Shown piece by piece: positions 50,897 to 61,221 of a stretch of DNA of 64,000 nt. Each line of letters begins with the position of its first letter. The first letter of the stretch is position 1. The stretch covers positions 30,581,249 through 30,645,248 of the forward strand of contig OZ038423.1 of NCBI GenBank assembly GCA_964036155.1. Direction: 5' to 3'. Made by a program: the position numbers and the translations under genes. Below the pieces are notes generated by a model. That model was not told the DNA's origin. It ran no database searches and saw only the letters and a program-made list of their open reading frames with translations. Source of the stretch: Diploscapter coronatus (Eukaryota; Nematoda; Chromadorea; Rhabditida; Rhabditidae).

Positions 50897-53800
50897 TCAT
50901 TTTCTGGGGGATGGTGGCGCTTCTTTCCTTGCACTCCTCCTGATTCCTTCCCGTCGCAGCTTCGAAGTAGCTACCTTCGAGATTTTCTCAGCGAAGGCAA
51001 TGCTGCTCGTCGATTCAGTGACATGCCTCGATTCTGGGGACAGATGAACAATCACCAGAGTTTTACTGTCGCCATCTAAATTTGCGGTTTATTAGAAATT
51101 TGTGAGTACTGAATTCTTACTCAAACTGTCCTCCAACATTCGAGTCAGCTGACAATTTCTAAATGGGATGTGTTTCTGATTCTGTCGCAAGGCGAGCACG
51201 ACGTTACCAAGCTCAGACAGGGATCTGAAACTTTAATTCTGCAAGGAATCTAAAAAACTGATCCCACTTATTTATGGCTTGCGCTTCTTTGAGCACTTGT
51301 CCAGTAGCATTGGTTTGCGAAACTCGTTCACTTCCAGCCAAGTCCACCAAATTCAAGTGTCCCGTCGTCGATTCTCCAGTGATGGAGTTGACGCCGTTCA
51401 CGGTGACTCTGACGACGACGTGAGATCGACTGGAAGAAGCATTTGCTTGAGTGCAGGCTATCGCCTAAAAATAAACTCAATTGTCTTAATTTCTTCGGAA
51501 AATTTACTTTATTGGCTCGTCCACTCTCCAAAACCTGAGATACGTGCTCTGCAGAAGTGACAGTGATGGAAGTGCTTCCAGGCAGCGTCAATCTCCCATC
51601 CTCACCCATTCGAATATTTACAGTCGACAAGGAGGAATTGAGCAAATCACTAAAATAGCTCTATTTAATTGAAAATAACAATTGAGAGTTACCGTATTTT
51701 CTCGTTGTAAATCTCGACCATCGATAATTGTATCGAGTACTTCGTATCGCCCTGTTTCTCGTTTGCTACTTGGAATAACTGAATTATCGCCCTGAAATCA
51801 TACGTTCAGGTGAAATTTTCGGGCTGAAAACACTTGTACCGTTGATTTATTCCAGGATCTTCGATAGGGCCTTCCATCGTGTAAGTTTTCCCACAGCCTG
51901 TAGCACCATACGCAAAAATGCACACATTGTAACCGTCAATGCAGCTCGTTATTACTGGGGAGACTTCTTCGAAGATCTACAGGAAAACTATCAACCTTGA
52001 TGAAGGATCGAAGAGAACCTGTTTTTGAGTTAACGTCGTGGTCAGAACACGGTCAGCCCCATGACTCGTCTTCTTCCCACCCGGCTGTAGCACATCGATC
52101 GCCCAATCGTCCATTTCGTCCATTTTGATCGCTTGCTCCCCAACTGCCTCGAGCATCGGTCGAATTCGGAAGAAAACTCGAATGTTCCCTGAAATTTTCA
52201 AATTTCCTCGAATTTTGTCGATGTTATTTCGAATTTCTGCAATGTATCAATGTCATTGAAGATTGTTTTCGAGTATCTCCCTCGCATTATGCTCTTCTCC
52301 CCAGTTCTCTTCAGTGCTGTCAGAGCGACCTTGCGCACCCTTTGGAGTCTTAACGAATTCTGGGAATTCACTTTCCCTGTTTCCTCCTTTGCGCAAAACC
52401 AGTCATAGCATAGTCCATATGTGTCTCTATCTCTCACGTTAAAGGTATTATATGTACGTACAGGGAGTATGTACGTGTTGTGTGAAAACCATCATTATAT
52501 AAATGCTAGGGGAAACATAGAGCAATATGTATGTATTATGTACAGACACGCGACTTTACATGGAGACCCCCAAAGACCCGACGAAAACGGATAATCTCTT
52601 GGCTTTAGCCGTCACTCTTCTTCACCGATGACAATAGATTGAATTCCGATCATTGGAGACTAATAATTATATGTGCGACAGGTTTTACCTATCAAACTCA
52701 CAATTCGCATTTTGAAAACAGGGAAATGCAATAACCGGAATGCAATATATTTTGTCAAATGAAGACGGGGCTTATTTGCATTTAGATTATTTTCGAAAAT
52801 AAACAAACGAATACCGTTAATTTCGACGAGCTGATTATGGAGCTGTCTGCGTTTCTCCATCTCGGCCTTGTAGCGCTCGACGAGGACGCGGAAAAAGTCG
52901 GCGGTCTTCGATTCGAGCATCAGCCGCAACTCGGCCATGCAAACCGTGAACGCTTCTTTCGTGTCCAGTGCCAATTGACGCAGTTCGTCCTAAAAGCGAG
53001 CCTTATTTCAAGAACGCTGATTTGAAGTCAACCTTTTCACTCTTCAAGTCCTCCGCAACTCGTTTCAGCTTCTTTAATTGCCCATCGTCGATGATGCTTC
53101 GAGCCATTAGAGGATATGAGGGCTTTTCATTGTTTGAGGTAGAAGATTGTGTGCTACAGTTTTTTCCACTTGAAAGTTGCTGTCCAGAGATTTATTTACC
53201 TAATTCGACTCCTCTCTTCGCAGCTAGTGAAATCGCTCTCGTAGTCCTCGTCTGTTTCCAGTAGCTGTGCCATCCGCGCAGCCTTCTGGTGTTGTGCCAA
53301 CGCGGCTTTGAGACGTAGGTTCTCCTCGCTGAGCGCGCCGAAGTCGAGCGACAGCACTGAAATGCCCTTGAGGATTTGATTTCGTGCAACGTAGCCCGGC
53401 GAGCGGCCTGAAAACACGCATCCAACAACAACCGAACACAACAGATAACGAAGACCCCAATGGGATGTGAAGCAAATCAGAGGAGAGGATAGGTTGATGA
53501 TATTAGCTGGAACTCAGACGCTATGTGTTATTCTGGTTCACCGAAACGTTTAACCTCAAAATTTTGAACCCCAATACGTCCCGATGTGAGTCAGAGCTTC
53601 TCTAATCTAAAGCCAACACCAAGAAACTAATTAACCACTACAGAAACAGAATTGACTACAAGCCATGCAATAACTTTACAAATTAGTATGACAGCCAGAA
53701 AATTAGCGCGACACTTTCACATGCCTGGGGTCTAGCGCTTTCTCACCTTGTATGAAGTCTTCCATGTTGGCTATTCGAGCTTCTTGTTCATCGATAATGT

Positions 53801-53984
53801 CTTCGAGGTTTCGTAGGAGTCGGTCTTTCGTCTGTAAAATGTTGACTTATGAGCTGAATAAGGAGGGTCAAACCTCTAAATGAGTCTCGAGAATTCTCAT
53901 CTGGAGTTTCATATTGAGCAGTTCGACTTCGTGGATGTACTTGCATTGCTGGAAATAGTCTGTCGTGTCAGTCGCGCCTTCCAT
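50897..53984 (-). CDS. Kinesin-14 family C-terminal-motor kinesin (ncd/KLP-15/16 type)
   Basis: Minus strand. The ATG at 53984 lies shortly after TGTTTAG, a trans-splice-type site. The N-terminal half is coiled-coil-like ([77 protein letters not shown]). A neck, [20 protein letters not shown], leads straight into the motor, the arrangement of minus-end-directed kinesin-14. The motor shows [15 protein letters not shown] (P-loop near 51886-51912), [13 protein letters not shown] (switch I), [12 protein letters not shown] (switch II), [17 protein letters not shown] and [12 protein letters not shown]. The total is about 600 residues. Worm relatives act in spindle assembly. The P-loop has Ala and Cys where GQTGSGKT is usual. 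One intron near 52199-52812 is about 0.6 kb and carries TACGTA-type short repeats; joining across it gives the expected neck-motor sequence. Confidence 0.9.
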
Positions 53985-55364
53985 TCTTCGGCCAAATACC
54001 TAAACACTCGACGATTTCTCGGAAGATTTCCACACTAACGAAAATACGCGTATTCATTCAGGCAGAGTAATTTGATTACAAATGAGAAGCTTATATCTTG
54101 ATTCTTAGAAATTATAATTGTACGGAATTTCGAAATCAGCAATTTCAAATGAGAGGATTTACGCCTATTTACACTTGAGGACATGGAAAAATATCTAGTT
54201 TTGTTTGTAACGCGGGAAAGTTGATTTCTGCAAAACACGGCAATTTGTCGGAGTGAAATCTTTCGCGATTTACCTCCACAACTGGTCAGGTTATGAAGAG
54301 AAAGAGGAATTGTGTGTTAGGAAAACAAAAACGAAAGCGCATGAGCAATTTGCTTGGAGAGACCAGCGCGCAACGTTCCTTGTCCTAAGTCCCGCTTAAT
54401 GCACCGTTCCTCTATCGTCTCATACGATTTGCTTGGCGCTCTCTCGACATACGTTCCAGCCTCCCTCAAGCACTCGTTTTCCTCTAGCCGAATATTTGCC
54501 GGACGGATTTCAACATTTCCGCGTGTTCCAGAATTACCCTTGCAGATTAGCACCGAAATTTCAAACGCAGTCGAAATTTGTGCAGAAAAATTCTGCAAAT
54601 TCTTCTCGAACCACTTGAAAAAGTGGGAAGACCCAAAATGGAAAAGTTGAAGTTTCATGAATTAAAAATCATTGGGAAGACAAGTTGGAGCAAATAAAGG
54701 AGCGTCATTTCTTTGAGTTGGCGTGAAATTTTGGGGACGCGGAAAAAATTGGGATCCAGTTGAGGAATTGCAACATTGAAATTCAGTGAATGAATCGCGA
54801 GAAAGGGCAGCAGGCGTTTCCCTTCTCCATTGTTCATTTTCTCTCGGTCTCGTTTTTTCTCTTTTCTGTCCCCGATCCTTCGTCCATGCTCCTCCGGCTA
54901 ATTCCGATTGATCTACTGCATTCTATTCCGCAGCGGCTTTGTCAATCTCGCACCTCGTTTTTCGGTCTGAATTCTCGATAACGCACCGCACCGAGATCCA
55001 AAATTAATGAGAATTTCACTCCCTGACGAGAATTGGGATTTCGGACGACGAAAAACAAGAAAAACGCAAGAAATAATATGGGTTTCTATCGGTCATTGCG
55101 CTAATTTGCAGCGGACTTTGAAAGCCGAAAATGTGCCCTAATTACGCTCCGATAAGCTTATCCAATTTCACGGATGGTAAAAATGCATGGTATTTGAAAA
55201 TTTTCAAGAATGAACGATATATCGATCCGGGAAGGTACGAAACTCGCGGAAAATTATCGTCAAAACAACACAATGCCTAGAGGACGGGTGAATAAATTCG
55301 CGGATAAAGCGAAAGAGAACGGCTATTTGAGAGAAATTGGAGAAAGAAAGGGACGAAACCTTAC

Positions 55365-55365
<1 letters not shown>

Positions 55366-55458
<93 letters not shown>
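55366..55458. repeat. (GA)n microsatellite
   Basis: About 45 uninterrupted GA units in roughly 93 nt. The Arg-Glu (RE) open frames over it are artefacts of the repeat. Confidence 0.97.
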
Positions 55459-55462
<4 letters not shown>

Positions 55463-56640
55463 CAGTTAGCTGGACATAATTTTGAGAGAGAAAGAGGAGA
55501 AAAGAGGATGTGTGAGAGAAAAAGATCAATACATGTGGTGTATATGCTCTCTAGGGGGTCATTCTAGGAAGTCCTCTGACCGAAATTTAAATATTCTTGC
55601 GAAGCAACATAGATATAATCCTATTATAGTTGGTCGATTAGATTCCGCCGAGTTTTTTTCTAGAACAATTACGTCTAAGAAGATCCGGAATTTGTCTTCT
55701 AGAAGGAACGCCCATTTTTCGATCCAAGTTCAGAGTGAAAGTCAATGAAATAAGTTTGTGGCGGATTTTCTATTCAAATTATTTAGGCTAAGAGACTTGC
55801 AATGGAGATTCTTAGTCGATTTATTGTCAATAACCGATGAAAGACAAACTAAATGAAACGGAATTTACTTCATTGTTTTGCAAGAACTTAGCTAGTTTTC
55901 TTTGGTTGATAAAAATTAGTCTGACGGTCATTTGAAAATACGCAACACACACTTAGTATTTACCAATAAATGCATCATTTATTTTTTCTCAATATATCGG
56001 CCTTTCACAATAAATTGAGCACAAGAATTTTTATATGAAATTACGAGTGTTTATAAGACGGAAGTTATAATTCGAAAAATGTTGGCGTGAAGATGAAACA
56101 AGTATCTCTGTCGTGCGTGAACAAATATGCGAGAGGGCAAAAGAGAAAAGTGAGTGACATGACGAAGAGAAATCATAGAGAAATAGGTGAAAATTGAATG
56201 ATGTATGTGTGGGGTGAGTAGTAAAATGGAGCAGCAGAGGGTGGAGAGAGAAAAAAGCCGAAGAGTGAGGTAAAATAGAAGTATTAGGTTTCCATCACAA
56301 CGAAGAGAATTTTCTCCTTTACCCAGGTACGAAGATGCGAAATTTTCGAGGGCCAGTCCTGCCAAAATCTCGCAAAGTTTGTACTTTTTACGCGAGTCGC
56401 GAGCGCTCATCTTTCAATCGAAAAATTCAAGCGTCTCGAGATAAGTAATGCGATTTTTCGGTAGCTTCAGTACATACCGACGTTCAAAATAGACGTCCCT
56501 CTAGCGTGTTGTGCATGCCTATTGAATTTCGAAGTTATTTGAAGAGGAAGAAGCAATTAAAAATTTATTCTCGTATCAACAACAGGAAATGAAAATTTTA
56601 TGCGATGTAAAATATATCTTTGAAGATGATTCGTATACTT

Positions 56641-56913
56641 TGAATGACCGAAAACTTGAGACGAGATAAAAGGAGTCTTCTTTTTCTCTTTTAAGGGCAA
56701 TTATCGATAGTTAGTCCATTAATTTCTATCAATATCGAGAGGAGGACAATTGCCAAATGCTTTTTGCGAAAGTCTCGTTAGATTTAATGAAAGAAAGAAA
56801 ATAAAAAGAATCGACAAATTAACGAATGTCGTCAACGTGCGCATTTTGAGGTTCAAAGGAAGGGGAGAGGGAAAATGCTCCTTTTATTTCGCCTCAAGTT
56901 ATCGATCATTTAC
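56641..56913. repeat. Foldback element, family C
   Basis: The left arm TGAATGACCGAAAACTTGAG ACGAGATAAAAGGAG pairs with the right arm CTCCTTTTATTTCGCCTCAA GTTATCGATCATTTA. The right arm resembles the sequence at 62612-62646 (CTCTTTATCTTGTCTCAAGT then TTTCGGTCATTTA). Confidence 0.75.
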
Positions 56914-57154
56914 AATATCATTCTCACTCTATCATGTTTATCGGCAAGGAAGATCGGGTCGCGCAATGATCTGTTATCACAGAATTATTCGTTATATCAC
57001 GAAAGGAAAGTGCATTTGTGAAATAGTTCAAATTTTAAAAAATGAAGTTGAAGTTGGCTTAAAAATCGATGCGGTATGGCGGCGCTTACTAACACTTTGC
57101 AATTATTATGTATGGAAAAGTTTATCGTTAATGAACATGATAAAAATGGTGCGT

Positions 57155-60100
57155 TTATAGAAAACCGACTCGCTCAAGACTGACTTTAAAGACCACGTCT
57201 ACGCACGACTCGAAAACTCTGTCGATATTCCGCGTATCTGTAGCATTTGTGAAGTGCGTATCTGAATTTTAAATGTTATATAAAATTATGGTTCTATTCT
57301 GTCGTGCGGGAAATTCAAAATTACAAAATGTGTCGATTCATCGTTCGAATAAACAAAGAAATACTCAATTACATTTTCGAAAGTCATGCATAGTAACATA
57401 TAAAATAGTATATGAAGATAATCTTAACTTTTACTCAGCCTCTTGTATTCCACACTCACATCCACTTTTTTCTTTTCTCCTACATCTTCGCAAAAAGCGG
57501 GTGTGGAATACAAAAGGCCTTTTTACTTTATTCTGTTATTTCGTATGTTACGATGCTATGATTTCCAAACTTGTCAAAAATGAATAGAAATTCCCTTACA
57601 AAGCGGTTTTTCATGTTGAATATCATTGCTGACCAATCGGTTAAACCTATCATTAACGTACTGAGCCTGTTCTTCATAGCCCTCGCCTCCCTTGTAATCT
57701 TTAAAACATACACCGATCGAGTATTTCTTGATTCTTTCCTGAAATACAATTCAAAATATTCTTTAATTAAAAGAAAACTATACCTTGAAAATATCAATTT
57801 TGTTCAAAAACAGTATCATCGCTGTGCGCTTGCCGAAGCAGGGATTATTTCCGATCTTCTTGAATAACAACATGCTATATTTGAGTTTGTTCTGGAATAA
57901 AAATATTTTTTCGAGAATAAAGGAGAATAAGACCATATTGATATCACCATCATCGATGTGTGAATTGAAAGTACTAATATCGGTGATGAAAAGTACACCG
58001 GACGCATTTTCAAAGCAATAGATCCACTTTCGTTGCTCGGATCTTTGACCTCCTACGTCCACCATTCTGGAAACCAATTAAAATTTTTGCACTTAGACAG
58101 ACTCAGGGAGAACTTTCACCAGACAAAAAGGTAGGTCGCACGAGCGAGTTTATCATCATGATTTCAGGTGGCAATCATGAGAATTTAGACTAATTGCAGG
58201 TTAGAAAGAGGAATTTCTTAAGCAAATTGCATGAAACTTCTGACGATAGTCCTCCGTAAATCTGGACTTGAGTTGATTCGATGATTACTTGAGTATGGCG
58301 TGCTTATAGGGGAACTCGATTTCATTGATGCCTGTCGTCGGTACTCTCGCCCTGATGACATCTTTCTCAGTGGGCTGGTATCCGGGCTCTCCGATTCGAT
58401 CGATTTCGTCCAAGAAGCTCAATTCGATCGTTTAATTCTTTCGCAAATAAAGCGTAACAGCATGAGCGTCATGCGATTTATAAGGCAGTTTTTAAAATAC
58501 GGCATGATACTTGTACTATACGGGCGGCACGATTTTCAATAGATTTGACATGGTCCTTCTTTCTTCATACTATAAAATCGTGTTGTGAAATAATGGTTGA
58601 CTACTTATAAATATCACGGTGCGATTTTATAAAGGAGAATTGTGTGATTTGATAGAAATTATGCCGTCATATTTTTGTTGCTTGAATTTTCAATTTTAAA
58701 CCTGGAAATTCATACTAAATTGCCGAATCCAAAAGTTCAATCTCGTCGCTTCGTCTCTTCACAGTTTGTATGCAATTCGATTGGTAGAGCATGGAAATTG
58801 CACGAGCCAAATCGTACGATAATTCGACGTCGGAAGGCCGGACCTGAGCGACGTAAGCAGTGAAGAATACGTAGGCTTTCTGAAAATTGCCCTATAACAT
58901 TCGAATTTCAGGCAAGGCTTATTAAGACAAAAATTTAGTACAAATCTTATTGCCGAATAACTTTTTTGTATCAGTAGTCGTCTTTAGAAAGATGCTATTT
59001 TAGGAATTGTTTCGTACTGATTGGAAAGTCTGTCTAGACGAGGGCTTTAAAACGAAGTTTTAATTTGTGAGTTATACCCGGGGATGTACGCGGTCCATAA
59101 AAATTGGGACCCGGACATCGAAAATTTTCTCAATACGAACCCAGATCGGACTCGGACATTAATTAGTCCCCGAGTTCGGGTCCGTACATCTCTGGTTATA
59201 CCTGAACTTTCTCATCCGCATCAATTTGAAGCTGGAATTTCTCAGCGCCTTTGAGCAGCTGACTCATCGAGACGACTACGTTACTATGGACGAGATAACG
59301 GAAATTCACGTAATCTAATTCGCTGAAGCCGCCCATGTGAAGGATTCGAAAATAATCTCATTAACAATTTTTAACGAAGGTGGAGATTAGTAAACCGTCA
59401 TGACATCATGGTACAAGCTATAAGAGGAATAATCAGAGCTTAAAATTTCTTGGACACTGGCACGTTAAACATGACAGCGAGAAGAAAGACAAAATAGCAT
59501 AGCGACGCGCGACGGCAGACAGTGAGAAAAAATCGAGTAGTTTTCTCATTATCTGTCACTGCGCATTCCCATGCTATTTCTCCTTTATTCTTGTTGTTAC
59601 GTTTAACGTGCCACTGTCCAAAATTTTAAGCCCTGGAAATAATGCAAGCAAAGATAGAAATTGTACCTTTCTTCCATACAATTTTGTTCAGACTCTTGCC
59701 ATGAAGTTTTACGGTTTACAATTTGCCATTAATTTGATTCTTACTTCATCTGTTTGAATATCGTGCTTTTGCCTGATTCGGGTCCTCCTGAATTATATTC
59801 GTTCATTAAATGTGAGTATAAATGTCTGGATGATCTAGAATTGTAGGTCTCTTGCACTACTGACCCTCAAATTACTCTTACTTTTTTTTGTAAAAGCTAC
59901 ACCTTTTTCTGGAGAATAGCATAGGAAAGAAAAAGGATAACTTCTACAAAAGGGTAAGAATAACTTGAGGGTAACTAGTGCAGAAGGCCGAATTTTGGGC
60001 TTAACTCTCAGCGCTACAACGAAACATGAAGAATCTATTGAAGTTAGCTTTTCTTAACCTTATCCTAGAATTACATTCTGTTTCGTTATGTCGCTTAGTC

Positions 60101-61221
60101 GCGTTAATTTCAAATACTGCATTCCCTCTAGCTGAAGTGCATACCTCTCTATTCTCAGACCCCCTATTTTCGAGAAACTCAAACGTTTCAAGTCCCCATA
60201 ATTTAGCTTCTAATGATTGTAATCATTCAAAAGTCAAAACTAATTCCGCTCTATACAATCTAAAGACATTATTAAAAAAAAAACGTTTCCTGAGTTGATC
60301 TGATTAGAGTCATGGATAGTCTTTACATTTGGGGGTGCCCTACTATTAGAGAGTGCCCTTCAATTAGAGAGAATACAGTATCCCTGATGATGTTACCTAA
60401 CAGCAAGATTTTAAGCGTCTTCTTCAACACCACTCGATCCTTCTCGAGTTGCATGTCGATGGCCGCGTTTCTCTGCGCTAACTCCTTGGTGCTGAATTCG
60501 GCAGCCCCACAAACACTAAGATTATATTTGACATGCTCGCAAATGTGTGTTAGGAATAATTTTAAAATTCGGAAGAAATCGACAAACAGTTCTTCTATTT
60601 TTTTGTTATAAATAATAAAATTCTAACCTACTATTATTTGAAATAGAAAATTTAAGATAATACTTGTTGAGGTTCAAAGATAGAGAAAATTTATCTATCC
60701 TTTGATTTTGATAAAATGCTGTTCTATTCATTGTCGTGCAAAAAGTGGATTTAAAATGAGAGAAAATACCATTGATCTCGTAATTTAATTTGCACTCACT
60801 GATTATGCAGATCTGCAGTGAAATGTAGAGCAGATGCTCCCCCGCAAAACAGAACTTTGAAATTGACATTTGACGAAGAATTCGCGGTTACCGAGCTGCT
60901 AGGCTGATTCGCCTGAAAACATCATCCAAAAATTGAAAATTTGAAGCAATAGCTGAATCTTGTGCATACGAAATTATATGAAAATAATAAATGAATATCT
61001 CCCCTATTTCCTACCAAAACAATCTATTTCGCACATAACAATGTAAATATGTAGCTATTTTTCTTCTAATGGGTCAGAATTCTTGTCATCTTCTTCATCG
61101 AACAACAATCCCTGCGGGTATTTTAAAATATCCCCAAAAATCGGCGTACCTGATCCGGGACGTTAGTGGATGGATGAACTAGAGGGGATGTTGAGTGCGC
61201 CAGTTTCCTAAGCAGGTGCAT
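57155..61221 (-). CDS. Heterotrimeric G-protein alpha subunit
   Basis: Firm minus-strand exons: 60397-60515, 59745-59787, 59202-59346, 58716-58879, 58289-58417, 57934-58066, 57784-57891, 57600-57738, 57155-57261 (about 362 residues). All GTPase motifs are present: [19 protein letters not shown] (P-loop), [12 protein letters not shown] (switch I, with the Arg finger), [20 protein letters not shown] (switch II, Gln kept), LFLNKIDIF (NKxD) and [12 protein letters not shown] (TCAT-like), ending VGFL. The helical domain is seen in [20 protein letters not shown] and [20 protein letters not shown]. These proteins relay GPCR signals; many nematode-specific gpa forms act in chemosensation. Two further exons in phase (60800-60912 and 61150-61221) would add an N-terminus of about 60 residues starting [10 protein letters not shown] instead of the usual MGxC; this part is less sure. 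The P-loop has Pro for the third Gly of GAGESGKS. One junction (59347) lacks an AG. Confidence 0.88.
57438..57519. repeat. Foldback element in a G-alpha intron
   Basis: GCCTCTTGTATTCCACACTC and GGGTGTGGAATACAAAAGGC pair with few mismatches across a loop of about 40 nt. It lies inside the last intron (57262-57599). Confidence 0.88.
58098..58264. repeat. Foldback element, family B
   Basis: The left end CAGAC(T)CAGGGAGAACTTTC and internal GGTAGGTCGCACGAG, with the right end CTTCTGACGATAGTCCTCC then AAATCTG, match the copies at 27933 and 48721. It fills much of the intron 58067-58288 of the G-alpha gene. Confidence 0.8.
59071..59209. repeat. Foldback element overlapping a splice donor
   Basis: The left arm GTTATACCCGGGGATGTACG and the right arm GGGTCCGTACATCTCTGGTT ATACC pair imperfectly. 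Inside, GACCCGGACATCG faces CGGACTCGGACATT. The minus-strand splice donor of the G-alpha exon ending at 59202 (GTATAACC) lies within the right arm. Confidence 0.75.
59390..59728. repeat. Nested foldback in a G-alpha intron
   Basis: The inner arms (59437-59632) are GAGCTTAAAATTTC...GGACACTGGCACGTTAAAC and GTTTAACGTGCCACTGTCCA AAATTTTAAG. The outer arms, AGTAAACCGTCATGACATCA TGGTAC and TTGCCATGAAGTTTTACGGT TTAC, extend it. It occupies most of intron 59349-59744. Confidence 0.8.
59850..59989. repeat. Foldback element, family A
   Basis: Left end GTCTCTTGCACTACTGACCC TC; right end GAGGGTAACTAGTGCAGAAG GCC. The inner arms include TTACTCTTAC...GTAAAAG and CTTCTACAAAAGGGTAAGAA TAA. The right end is nearly identical to that of 38957-39206. 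Confidence 0.85.

Larger units (their letters stand above)
53985..57154. other. Intergenic region between the kinesin and G-alpha genes
   Basis: No exon chain is supported. An open frame around 54317-54658 is open on both strands and unconvincing. A stretch near 56321-56410 on the minus strand (MSARDSRKKYKLCEILAGLA, followed by a GTAAAG donor) looks like an isolated first exon but has no partner. The region has a long GA microsatellite and a foldback at 56641-56913. Confidence 0.45.

Noticed and set aside
52198..52437. Possible extra kinesin exon
   Set aside because: Joining the flanking exons directly gives the expected neck-motor sequence [10 protein letters not shown], so the stretch is intronic.
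54317..54658. Minus-strand frame of 113 codons
   Set aside because: The plus strand is open over the same stretch, there is no family likeness, and no splice partner is seen.
55210..55567. Open frames with long Arg-Glu or Ser-Leu runs
   Set aside because: They are translations of the GA microsatellite.
56321..56410. Isolated exon-like start MSARDSRKKYKLCEILAGLA with a GTAAAG donor
   Set aside because: No acceptor exon in phase was found downstream, so it is not annotated as a gene.
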